64,000 nucleotides of DNA from Nocardioides luteus (GTDB lineage: Bacteria > Actinomycetota > Actinomycetes > Propionibacteriales > Nocardioidaceae): contig NZ_JZDQ02000003.1 in the NCBI RefSeq assembly GCF_000960475.2, forward strand, positions 62,001 through 126,000, read 5' to 3'. Each line of letters starts with the position of its first letter. Position 1 is the stretch's first letter. The notes beneath the pieces are model-generated. The model ran no database searches. It was not told where the DNA came from and was given only the letters and a program-made list of their open reading frames with translations. A program made the position numbers and the translations under genes. This document shows, in pieces, positions 35,507 through 43,700 of this stretch.

Positions 35507-35667
35507 AAGGGCTCGACCAGGAATTGGTCGGATGTTGCGCGTCGTCAGGGTGCGTGCTCCGCAAGGCGCCCCGCCGAAGGCATGCCGGGGCATTTCGAGG
35601 CGGGGCAACGCCGCGGAGTGCGTGCCATGGCGGCGCGCAGCGCCGACCAGATCCTGGTCGAGCCCTT
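35507..35667. repeat. 161-bp palindromic element with 14-bp terminal inverted repeats
   Basis: The ends AAGGGCTCGACCAG (35507-35520) and CTGGTCGAGCCCTT (35654-35667) are perfect inverted repeats. The similarity continues inward: each half holds CGACCAG, three bases, TTGGTCG or CTGGTCG, and then GCTCCGC and CCCCGCC matched by GCGGAGT and GGCGGGG. The whole could fold into one long hairpin. It occupies nearly all of the 190 bp between ROK and ftsY, starting 1 bp past the ftsY stop. It resembles a MITE-like element or a large structured terminator. There is no open frame worth calling. Confidence 0.65.
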
Positions 35668-35668
35668 A

Positions 35669-36820
35669 TCAGCCCAGAAGCGCGTCGACGAAGGCCTCGG
35701 GGGTGAACGGGGCCAGGTCGTCGGGGCCCTCGCCGAGGCCGACGAGCTTGACCGGAACGCCGAGCTCGCGCTGGACGGCGACGACGATGCCGCCCTTGGC
35801 GGAGCCGTCGAGCTTGGTGAGGACGATGCCGCTGACGGCCACGGCCTCGCTGAAGACCCGGGCCTGGATGAGGCCGTTCTGGCCGGTGGTGGCGTCGAGG
35901 ACGAGCAGCACCTCGGTGACCGGGGTCTGCTTCTCGATGACGCGCTTGACCTTGCCGAGCTCGTCCATCAGGCCGGCCTTGTTCTGCAGCCGGCCGGCGG
36001 TGTCGACGATGACGGTGTCGACACCGGTGTCGAGCCCCTCCTTGACCGAGTCGAAGGCGACGCTGGCCGGGTCGGTGCCCTCCGGGCCGCGGACGACCTC
36101 GACGCCGACGCGCTCGCCCCACGTGGTGAGCTGCTCGGCGGCCGCGGCACGGAAGGTGTCGGCGGCACCGAGGACGACCTTGCGGTCCTCGGAGACCAGG
36201 ATGCGGGCGAGCTTGCCGGTCGTGGTGGTCTTGCCGGTGCCGTTGACGCCGACCATCAGCACCACGCCGGGGGCGCCGTCGGCGCCGCTGACCTGGAGCC
36301 GGCGGTCCATGCCGGGGTCGACCAGCTTGATCAGCTCGTCGCGCAGCGCCGCCTTCGGGTCCGCCTTGCCACCCTCGACGCGCAGCCGGGTGCGCAGACC
36401 CTCGACCAGCTCCTGGGTCGGGGCGACGCCGATGTCGGCGGTGAGCAGGAGGTCCTCGATGGACTCCCAGGTGTCCTCGTCGAGCTGGTCGGTCGAGAGC
36501 AGGTTGAGCAGACCACGGCCGAGTGCGTTGGAGCCGGCGAGCCGCTGGCGCAGCCGCACCAGGCGCGAGGCCGTGCTCTCCGGCTTCTCGATGACCGGGG
36601 CGGCGGGCTCCGCCGTCTCGGGCTCGGCCTCGCCGGCGCTGGGCTCCTCGACCGTCGGCTCTTCAGGACGGGTGATGACATCGGTCCCCGCCTGGGGCGG
36701 GAGCGAACGGTCCTTGCGGCGCCGGGTGCTGGTGACCAGACCGACGATGCCGCCGCCGATGATCGCGACAGCGGCGATCGCGATGATGACGATGAGGGTG
36801 ACCATTTCCATGGGCCTCAT
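35669..36820 (-). CDS. ftsY: signal recognition particle receptor FtsY
   Basis: The 383-residue protein begins with a hydrophobic helix (MVTLIVIIAIAAVAIIGGGI), then an acidic/Pro-rich stretch (residues 30-80), then the N and G domains. GTPase motifs are GVNGTGKTTTTGKLA, DTAGRLQNKAGLM and TKLDGSAKGG. It is the SRP receptor at the membrane, partner of Ffh. The start at 36820 is six bases after TAGTTT, which would give a leaderless mRNA; ATGs at 36811 and 36805 are alternatives. The neighbouring palindromic element lies directly after its stop codon. Confidence 0.96.
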   Translation of the reverse strand: MRPMEMVTLIVIIAIAAVAIIGGGIVGLVTSTRRRKDRSLPPQAGTDVITRPEEPTVEEPSAGEAEPETAEPAAPVIEKPESTASRLVRLRQRLAGSNALGRGLLNLLSTDQLDEDTWESIEDLLLTADIGVAPTQELVEGLRTRLRVEGGKADPKAALRDELIKLVDPGMDRRLQVSGADGAPGVVLMVGVNGTGKTTTTGKLARILVSEDRKVVLGAADTFRAAAAEQLTTWGERVGVEVVRGPEGTDPASVAFDSVKEGLDTGVDTVIVDTAGRLQNKAGLMDELGKVKRVIEKQTPVTEVLLVLDATTGQNGLIQARVFSEAVAVSGIVLTKLDGSAKGGIVVAVQRELGVPVKLVGLGEGPDDLAPFTPEAFVDALLG

Positions 36821-36826
36821 CCAATC

Positions 36827-36832
36827 AAACTA
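36827..36832 (-). promoter_or_regulatory. -10-like hexamer for ftsY
   Basis: TAGTTT on the minus strand is six bases before the ATG at 36820. It overlaps the stop codon of the small membrane protein gene. It supports a leaderless ftsY transcript. Confidence 0.4.
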
Positions 36833-37084
36833 GCCCCGATTTTCCGTAGTTCCTGGGTTGCGCTCACCCAGCAGCTCGGTCAGATGGTCCCCGGGCCGGG
36901 TCTGCAGGCGCGTGGCCGGGCTGAGCGTGGGGGCCGTGTCGACGGCCCGCTCCATCGCCTCACCGAGCTTGGTGGCGTACGGCATCTTCTGGCCGCGGTG
37001 GGGGAAGACCGTGTAGACGATCACGAGTCCGGCAAGCGCGACGATGAGAAGCATCGCCACGAAGATGACAAGGATGGTCAGCAC
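36830..37084 (-). CDS. small membrane protein upstream of ftsY
   Basis: The 84-residue protein is taken from GTG 37084 (MLTILVIFVAMLLIVALAGL); a GTG three codons further up is possible. Residues 2-26 are one membrane helix. The rest is hydrophilic and conserved in look (FPHRGQKMPYATKLGEAMER), ending in a polar tail. I do not recognise the family. It lies 9 bp before the ftsY start on the same strand, so it may be part of its unit. The long in-frame extension to 38506 is opposite the glycosyltransferase gene and is rejected. Confidence 0.6.
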   Translation of the reverse strand: MLTILVIFVAMLLIVALAGLVIVYTVFPHRGQKMPYATKLGEAMERAVDTAPTLSPATRLQTRPGDHLTELLGERNPGTTENRG

Positions 37085-37193
37085 GGCGTCCACCCTTGCA
37101 CACCCCGCGCCCGGAGCCCACAACGCCACGCGCGCCGCGGGCAGGGGGCGTCCGTGGTACGGCGCGGGATCTCGACAACGTAGACCGGGCCGG

Positions 37194-37199
37194 TAGTGT
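37194..37199 (+). promoter_or_regulatory. -10-like hexamer for leaderless glycosyltransferase gene
   Basis: TAGTGT, eight bases, ATG (37208). No Shine-Dalgarno is seen, so translation probably starts at the 5' end. Confidence 0.4.
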
Positions 37200-37207
37200 T
37201 TCACCGC

Positions 37208-38200
37208 ATGAGGATCATCGGGACAATGATGGTCCGGGACGAGGTCGACATCGTCGCCGCGATGATCGAGCACCACCTGGATCAGGGTGTCGACACGTTG
37301 ATCGTCACGGACAACGCATCGGTCGACGGCACCACCGAGGTGCTCGAGCGCTACGCCGCGACGGGGCGGGTCGAGCTCCACCACGACCCCGTCCACCAGA
37401 AGCAGCAGGGCAAGGTCGTCACCGAGATGGCCCGGCGGGCGCGCACCCACTTTCGCGCCGACTGGGTGCTCAACCTCGACGCCGACGAGTTCCTGGTGCC
37501 CAAGGACAAGGGCCTGACCGTACGCCAGGCGCTCGAGGTCACTCCTCTGTCGCTGAACGCCTTCACCGTCGAGGTCGAGAACCTCGTCGGCCCGCCGGCC
37601 TGGAAGGGCGGCGGCATCAACCGGCTGCAGTGGCGCGACCGGCGCCCCGACGAGCGGCTCGAGGCGGTCGGGCTGCACGCCCACCCCACGCCGAACGCGA
37701 TCCACCGCGGTGAGTCCGACATCAAGGTCGTCCAGGGCAACCACTTCGTCTCGCTGGTGAGCAACGGCCAGCCCGCCGACGAGGTCGCCATGGAGGTGCT
37801 CCACCTCCCCTGGCGCTCCTGGTCGCAGCTGGAGCGCAAGGTGATGAACGCCGGCAAGGGCTACGAGGCCAGCCCCGACCTGCGGCCGAGCCCGCGCCAC
37901 CACGGGATGCGCGACTACCAGCGCTATCTGGCCGGGACCCTGCAGGACGCGTACCTGGCGCGCACGCCGACGCGCGCCGAGCTCGCCGCCGGCGCCTTCT
38001 CCGGCGACTACGTCTTCGACGACTGGCTGACCAACCACCTGCACATCGTGCTCAGCCGCGCGCTGATCCCCGACCTCCTGCGTGACGTGCTCGACCCCGA
38101 GACCGACAAGGCCGTGCCCGACGACGAGCACGCCCTCGGTGCCGAGCGCGGCCGGGCCGCACTGGCCGCCGAGCCCTACATCCCACCCCGCAAACGCTGA
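37208..38200 (+). CDS. GT2/GT92-like family glycosyltransferase
   Basis: The 330-residue protein begins MRIIGTMMVRDEVDIVAAMI, the pattern of GT2 family 'glycosyltransferase family 2' proteins with a short N-terminal strand. TDNASVDGTTEVLERYA follows. The DxD motif is in WVLNLDADEFLVPKDKG (about residue 90). There is no membrane segment. The donor and acceptor are unknown. It is divergent from the small membrane protein and ftsY, and 24 bp upstream of a methyltransferase gene that it likely shares a transcript with. A leaderless start is suggested by the TAGTGT hexamer. Confidence 0.87.
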   Translation: MRIIGTMMVRDEVDIVAAMIEHHLDQGVDTLIVTDNASVDGTTEVLERYAATGRVELHHDPVHQKQQGKVVTEMARRARTHFRADWVLNLDADEFLVPKDKGLTVRQALEVTPLSLNAFTVEVENLVGPPAWKGGGINRLQWRDRRPDERLEAVGLHAHPTPNAIHRGESDIKVVQGNHFVSLVSNGQPADEVAMEVLHLPWRSWSQLERKVMNAGKGYEASPDLRPSPRHHGMRDYQRYLAGTLQDAYLARTPTRAELAAGAFSGDYVFDDWLTNHLHIVLSRALIPDLLRDVLDPETDKAVPDDEHALGAERGRAALAAEPYIPPRKR

Positions 38201-38224
38201 ACTCTCTTCACAGGAGGACCTGTC

Positions 38225-39268
38225 TTGCCCACCTTCAGGGGCGCCGTACGCCGCGGCCTCGCCGCAGCGGGTCTGCAGACCGTCCGTGCCGCCGATGCCG
38301 AGGCCGCGCGCCTGCACGACCGGATCGACGAGCTCAAGCAGCGCAACCAGAAGCTGCGTACGAAGGTGGAGGGGTTGCAGGGCGACCGCAACCGCACCAC
38401 CGCGGTGCCGGCGATCCCGGGCCTGGACCGGCTGGAGCTGCGCCGCGAGCAGGTGCTCGCCGGGGTCAAGCCCGACGCCCTGATCCTGGAGATCGGCCCC
38501 GCGCACAACGCGATCCTGCCGAAGCGGGACGGCTACGACGTACGCATCGTCGACTATCTCGACCGGGAAGGACTGGTCCAGCGGTATTCGGGTTTCTCGC
38601 AGTACAACCCCGATGACATCGAGGAGGTCGACTACGTCTTCCGGCCGGGAACTCCCTGGTCAGAGGTGATTCCGGAGCGGTTCGACCTCGTCGTCGCCTC
38701 CCACGTCATCGAGCACACCACGTCGATGATCGACTTCCTCAACGAGTGCGAGAAGCTGCTGCGTCCCGATGGGGTGCTGGCGCTGGTCATCCCCGACCAC
38801 CGCTACTGCTTCGACCGCTTCCGCGAGCGCGCCTCGCTCTCGCGCGTCATCGACGCCTCGCTCTACCCCTCGTCGGTGCACACCATGGGTGCGGTCATCG
38901 AGGAGCGGCTCAACGCCGCCAAGCACGGCGGCATCACCGCCTGGGGACCGCGCCACAAGGGCGACTACACCTTCGCGAACGGTCTGGACGCCGTGAAGGC
39001 GAGCGGCGAGGAGGCCCGGCGCGGGGAGCGCTACATCGACACCCACAACTGGGTCTGCACCCCCCACCACCTCCGCCTGCTCCTCCAGGACCTCGCCGAC
39101 CTCGACTTCATCTCGATGCGCGAGACCTCGTTCCACGACACGGTCAAGCACGAGTTCTTCATCAACCTCTCCCCCACCGGCGAGGGCACCGGCCTCTCCC
39201 GCGAGGACCTCCTCGTCCTCGCCGACGACGAGCGGCGCGTCCTCGACCAGGCGGTCTTCGAGAAGTAG
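38225..39268 (+). CDS. class I SAM-dependent methyltransferase
   Basis: The 347-residue protein begins with a short coiled segment (EAARLHDRIDELKQRNQKLR), then the SAM-binding motif DALILEIGPAHNAILPKRDG and FDLVVASHVIEHTTSMIDFL with VLALVIPDHRYCFDRFRERA. It is 24 bp downstream of the glycosyltransferase and has AGGAGG at 38212-38217 before its TTG/ATG region (start codon TTG at 38225). The gene is likely to methylate the product of its neighbour or a related glycan. Tandem 21-bp repeats begin directly after its TAG. The start could be a few codons later, but the ribosome site supports this one. Confidence 0.85.
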   Translation: MPTFRGAVRRGLAAAGLQTVRAADAEAARLHDRIDELKQRNQKLRTKVEGLQGDRNRTTAVPAIPGLDRLELRREQVLAGVKPDALILEIGPAHNAILPKRDGYDVRIVDYLDREGLVQRYSGFSQYNPDDIEEVDYVFRPGTPWSEVIPERFDLVVASHVIEHTTSMIDFLNECEKLLRPDGVLALVIPDHRYCFDRFRERASLSRVIDASLYPSSVHTMGAVIEERLNAAKHGGITAWGPRHKGDYTFANGLDAVKASGEEARRGERYIDTHNWVCTPHHLRLLLQDLADLDFISMRETSFHDTVKHEFFINLSPTGEGTGLSREDLLVLADDERRVLDQAVFEK

Positions 39269-39269
39269 C

Positions 39270-39353
39270 CGAGACGTCACTTAGGTCGGGCGAGATGTCA
39301 CCCCGGTCGGGCGAGACGTCACCCCGGTCGGGCGAGACGTCACTTAGGTCGGG
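39270..39353 (+). repeat. tandem 21-bp repeats after the methyltransferase stop codon
   Basis: Four copies of a 21-bp unit with core CGAGACGTCAC and end GGTCGGG occur in direct order. The first begins 2 bp after the TAG. They are in inverted orientation to the array at 39369-39530, and related to the array at 40652-40716. Confidence 0.85.
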
Positions 39354-39368
39354 CGACTTGGCAATGCC

Positions 39369-39530
39369 GTGACGGCTCGGCCAGCGTGCGTGACGGCTCG
39401 GCCAGCGTGCGTGACGGCTCGGCCAGCGTGCGTGACGCCTCGGCCGACGTAGGCGACGCCTCGGCCGACGTGCCTGACGGCTCGGCCGACGTACGTGACG
39501 GCTCGGCCGACGTACGTGACGGCTCGGTGG
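39369..39530 (-). repeat. tandem 21-bp repeats after the FUSC-protein stop codon
   Basis: Seven full copies plus a partial one of a unit with plus-strand core GTGACGGCTCGGCC occur up to the stop codon of the minus-strand gene. Read on the minus strand each unit becomes CGAG(C/G)CGTCAC followed by a GGnC-type end, the same family as at 39270. Small changes between copies (GGCTCGGCCAGC or CCTCGGCCGAC) show it is an old array. Confidence 0.8.
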
Positions 39531-40577
39531 TCAGCGGCGACGGAACTCGCGGAGAGCGAGGGCGGCGGCGAGGCCTACGACCACACCGAGGAGGGTCTCG
39601 GCGAGGCGTGACCAGAGCAGCGCGTCGACCGGCTGCGGGTGGCCGAGCTGCACCATCAGCAGCGAGAGCGGGGTGATGGAGACGAGCGCGAGGCCGTAGT
39701 GACGCCCGACGAGCAGCTCGGTGACCGCTTGGAGCGCGGCGACGACCATCGCGACGACGAGGGCGGGGAGAGAGACCGAGAGCAGCGCAGCCGCCAGGAG
39801 CAGGCCGACCAGGGTGCCGATGACGCGCTGGAGCCCGCGGGTCGTCTGGGCCAGCAGCCCGCTGACGCCGAACGGTACCGCCGCGGCCACCATCGCCCAG
39901 TAGGTGTGGCTGAGCCCGAGCGCGGTCGAGACGGTGCCGGCGACCACGACCGCGGCGACGACCGCCGTGGCGTGGTCGATCCGGACCTCGCCGCGGTTCG
40001 CCTCCACGGTCGCTCCGGTTCCGGCCAAGCGCTCCTCGAGCAGCCCGAGGAGCACCGCGATCAGCGCCGCGGCAGCTGCCACCCCGACCGCCACCGCGAC
40101 CCCGAAGAGCGTCACCGGAACCGCCGCGCACGTCGCCACCGCGAAGACCGGGAACATCGGCCCCGGCGGCCGCAGCACGAACCGGTCCGACAGGACCGAC
40201 CCGATCGCGGCCCAGAGCGCGGCGGCCGGGATGACGAGCCAGGCCCGGTGGGGCGAGGTCGCGACGAGCGCACCGCACAGGACCGCGGCACACATCAGCG
40301 CACCTGCCGCGGTCTGGGTCCGCCATCGTCCGCGTAGCGGCTGACGGCCGCCGTAGATCGAGGCGAAGGTGCCGAAGCAGGCGTACGCGGACAGCTCGAT
40401 GTGTCCGGTCACGGCCAGCGTCACGAGCCCGATGAGCAGGGTGACGCTCGCGCGCCAGGCGGGCGAGTGGCTTCCGGGCGCCGGGGAGACTCGTACGGAC
40501 TCCCGCATCAACCGCTCGACCCGGCTCCCGTCGCTTCCCAACCCGTCTCCCCCATGCTGCTGTGCCGTCGTTGCCAT
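39531..40577 (-). CDS. FUSC-family inner-membrane protein
   Basis: The 348-residue protein is taken from ATG 40577 (MATTAQQHGGDGLGSDGSRV); an ATG at 40634 would place a strong palindrome in the coding region. It has about ten hydrophobic helices in two blocks, as in FUSC/YccS-type proteins. VTGHIELSAYACFGTFASIYGGRQPLRGR near residue 70 and LGLSHTYWAMVAAAVPFG near 220 are typical. Family members are linked to efflux of aromatic acids or to cell-surface tasks. The gene is flanked by 21-bp repeats on both sides, while its neighbours are glycosyltransferase-type genes. Expression may be controlled at the palindrome at 40601-40616. Confidence 0.8.
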   Translation of the reverse strand: MATTAQQHGGDGLGSDGSRVERLMRESVRVSPAPGSHSPAWRASVTLLIGLVTLAVTGHIELSAYACFGTFASIYGGRQPLRGRWRTQTAAGALMCAAVLCGALVATSPHRAWLVIPAAALWAAIGSVLSDRFVLRPPGPMFPVFAVATCAAVPVTLFGVAVAVGVAAAAALIAVLLGLLEERLAGTGATVEANRGEVRIDHATAVVAAVVVAGTVSTALGLSHTYWAMVAAAVPFGVSGLLAQTTRGLQRVIGTLVGLLLAAALLSVSLPALVVAMVVAALQAVTELLVGRHYGLALVSITPLSLLMVQLGHPQPVDALLWSRLAETLLGVVVGLAAALALREFRRR

Positions 40578-40600
40578 CCGACACCTTACGGCCATCTGTA

Positions 40601-40616
40601 CGAACCAGTTGGTTCG
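40601..40616. promoter_or_regulatory. 16-bp palindrome upstream of FUSC gene (TetR-like operator)
   Basis: CGAACCA and TGGTTCG flank GT. It lies 24-39 bp upstream of the ATG, over a likely promoter. The shape AACCAGTTGGTT is common for TetR-family operators of transport genes. No TetR gene is adjacent. Confidence 0.45.
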
Positions 40617-40651
40617 GAGTGCCCGGCCGAGCACCGACTGGACGAGAACGG

Positions 40652-40716
40652 CCTCGACGTACGTGACGCCTCGGCCGACCGCGGTGACGTCTCGGCCGAC
40701 GTACGTGACGTCTCGG
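40652..40716 (-). repeat. tandem 21-bp repeats after the large glycosyltransferase stop codon
   Basis: About three units with core GTGACGTCTCGGCCGACGTAC (in pieces) end exactly at the stop codon (40717-40719) of the minus-strand glycosyltransferase gene. On the minus strand the array begins CCGAGACGTCAC, the same start as the array after the methyltransferase gene. Confidence 0.8.
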
Positions 40717-43700
40717 CTATCGCTTGGCGCGTTCCTCGAGGGCGATGTCGAGGAGGGTGCGGGCGCGGGCGTCGAAGCCGTGGTCGCGGTGGATGCGGGC
40801 GGCCTCGGCGCGGATGTGCTCGTCGGTGCCGAAGACGACCGAGGGGTCGGGCATCGAGGACCACTTCACCAGGTCGTCGGGGGTCTGGTAGACCTGCACG
40901 GTGTCGCCGAAGACGTCGCGAAGCCCGACGACGTCGTCGGAGATGACCCGGGCACCGGAGGCGACGGCGTCGAAGAGCCGGTTCGAGATGAAGCCGTAGT
41001 CGCGCATGTCGGCCCAGTGGTCGTTGAGCACGACCCCGGCGGCGCGGTATTCGGCGCCGAGCTGGGTGTTGGACATGTGCTGGGCCTTGACGTAGTGGCG
41101 CGGGATGTAGGGCTCCCAGCCGTGGCCGTAGACCGACAGCGGCAGGCCGGCCGCGACGGCGTCGTGGATGATCGGGCGCTCGACGTCGCGCGAGGTGCCG
41201 ACGAAGAGCACCGGGTGACCGGAGTCGGGCAGCGCCCGGTCGGGGTTGAACAGCTCGGGGTCGGTGGCCTGCAGGAGCGGGTCGATGCGGATCCCCCAGC
41301 GGGCCGACATCCGCTCGGCCCAGGCCGGCCCGGCCGCGAGCAGCCGGTCGAAGCCGGCCGCCTCGGCGCGAGTGACCGTGTCGGGGTGGGAGATCACCCA
41401 GCCGATGTTGATCCGGCCGTCGGGTGCGGGGAAGTAGCGCGAGAGGCCGCGCAGGGTGACCACGACGTCGTCGTCGAGGGAGCTCGGCCGCTCCCACTCG
41501 TAGTGGTGGTCGACGACCGCGGACTGGCCGAGCCTGCCCAGCGAGCGCGCCAGCGCGCGGGCGAAGTGGGTGTCGCCCCACCGCTCGCCCTCCGGTGCCC
41601 CGGGCGCGGAGATCTTGATCGACCAGCGCAGCTGCGGGACGCCCTCGATGACGGAGGTGCGCGGCAGCGGCGCGAGGATCGGCCGGGTGGCGGCGTACGT
41701 CTTCGCCGGGCCGGTCGGCTCGCCGGCCGTCGCCCGGCCGACGACCTGGTAGCCGCAGGCCGCCCAGGCGGCCACGTCGTCGCGCGGCTCGGTGCGCCCG
41801 ACCCAGCGGTCGAGGTAGATCAGCCGGTTGCGCGGGGCGCGCGCGAAACGGCCCTTCGACTTGGACTCGTGGTGGACGACCTGCGAGGAGGTCACGACCC
41901 GGAAGGACCCCGGCCGCAGCTCCGTGAGCCGGTGGCACAGGTCGACGTCCTCCATGCCGTTGGTGAAGATCGGGTCGAACCCCTGGAGCGCGACGACGTC
42001 GCGGTAGCGCATCACCAGCGCCGCGCCGGTCAGCGCCGAGAACCGGTGGCCCTCGAGCCCGGCGGCATCCTCGAGCGGGTACTCGGCGAGCATGTTGTAG
42101 GGCAGCCCGCCGTAGGGCGGGAAGACGACCCCGGCCGACTGCACCGACCCGCTCGGGTAGAGCAGCAGCGGCTGCACCGCGAGCACCTCGGGGTCCTCGA
42201 GCGCCTCGACCAGAGGCGAGAGCCAGCCCGCCAGCGCCGTGGTGTCGTTGTTGAGGAAGACGACGGTCTCGCCGGTGACGTACGGCACGGCGAGGTTGTT
42301 GCCGAGCGCGAAGTTGTGGTTGACGGTGCTGTGCACCACCGTGACCTCGGGGAACCGCAGCGGCAGCGAGTCGAGCACCGCCGAGACGCCGGCCGAGGAG
42401 CCGTTGTCCCAGACCACCACCTCGAGCCGCTTCGACCCCGCACCGTGCTCCATCACGGCCTCGACGGCGCCCACGGTCAGCAGCGAGTCGTCGTAGGTCG
42501 GGATGATCACCGAGACGACGTCCGGGTCAGGGGTGCGCGCGGCGAGCGCTGCCCAGTCGACGAAGGCCCGGTTGCGTACGACGTCCTCCCACGACTCCAG
42601 GTCGTTGGGGTCCAGCGGGAGCCGGTCCTGGCGCGGGCGGCGCGGGTTGATCCCCTGGCGCCGCTCGACGCCGACCTCGGGAACGACCACGACCTCCGCC
42701 CTCGAGGTCAGCCGCAGCGCGAGGTCATAGGCCCAGCCGACGCCGATGTCGGCGCGCGGCCCGCCGACCTCCGCCAGCAGCGACCTGGCGATCAGCAGAC
42801 GCGAGACCAGCGTCCGCATCAGCGGACCCGGGACGTCGGGACCCGGCGAGGCCGGAGGTACGTCGACAGCGAACCGCTGCTCGGGCTGCCACGGCCGCTC
42901 CAGCACGTCCGCGACCAGCGGGCTCCGGCCCGCCTCGGCCACCGAGACCAGCCGCGCGAGACGCCCGGGCCGCCAGACCTCTCCCCCGGCCACGTAGGCG
43001 ACGAAGTCGCCGCTGACCTGCGCGAACGCCGCGGCTACGCCGGGCTCGACACGGTCCGGGTCGCCGATCACGACCAGCCCGTCGGGGACGACGTCGGCGA
43101 TCGACTCGGTGACCGATGGGGTCAGGCCGCGGTCGACGAGGATGATCTCGGTGCGGACGCCGGTCTGCGCGGCGACGCTGTCCAGCGTCGCCCGGGCGTG
43201 CTCGTCGGAGGCGCCGAGGTCGACGATCACGCTGACGGTGCCGACGGGCTCACGACCGGACGGAACGCCGCGAACGGGCTCGATCGTCGACCGCCAGGTC
43301 TGCGGGCCACCCTGCCGGGCCCGCCACTCCGCGCGCCGGTCGCGGATCCAGTCGCGCAGGTCGGGGAACTTGCCGTCGACCTGCTCCATCCAGTCGTTGG
43401 CCCGCCGCCCGTTGCGAGCGCCCCGGTCGACGTAGTGGCCGATCGCGCCACCGTAGAAGTTCTCGGTCCTGCGTCGCTCGGTGTAGCCGTCGGTGTCGAA
43501 GAGCGGGTGGGTCGGCTGCAGCCACAGCTCGGCGCGCAGCCAGTAGAGGAACGGGTCCTGGTCCCCCATCTGCTTGCGCAGTCGCGGGGTCAGCTTCGCG
43601 ACGAAGAACTCGGGGTCGAACAGCGGGCTGGGCTGGGCCAGCGGCTTGGTGCGGTCCTGCTCGAGATAGTGCCGGGCGGCGCGCTTGCGGTCGAGGCGCT

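Noticed and set aside
35147..35608. Minus-strand frame of 153 codons through the palindromic element and the ROK gene
   Set aside because: Arg/His/Pro-rich shadow frame of the ROK gene without any motif.
36830..38506. 558-codon minus-strand frame containing the small membrane protein
   Set aside because: The upstream part is the antisense of the GT2 gene at 37208-38200. Only the last 84 residues look like a protein.
39270..39530. Possible CRISPR array
   Set aside because: The units are contiguous with no variable spacers, and no cas genes are near.
39340..40584. Minus-strand frame ending in heptapeptide repeats (EPSRTSA-like)
   Set aside because: The heptads are only the 21-bp DNA repeats read through in another frame. 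The FUSC-type frame explains the coding region better.
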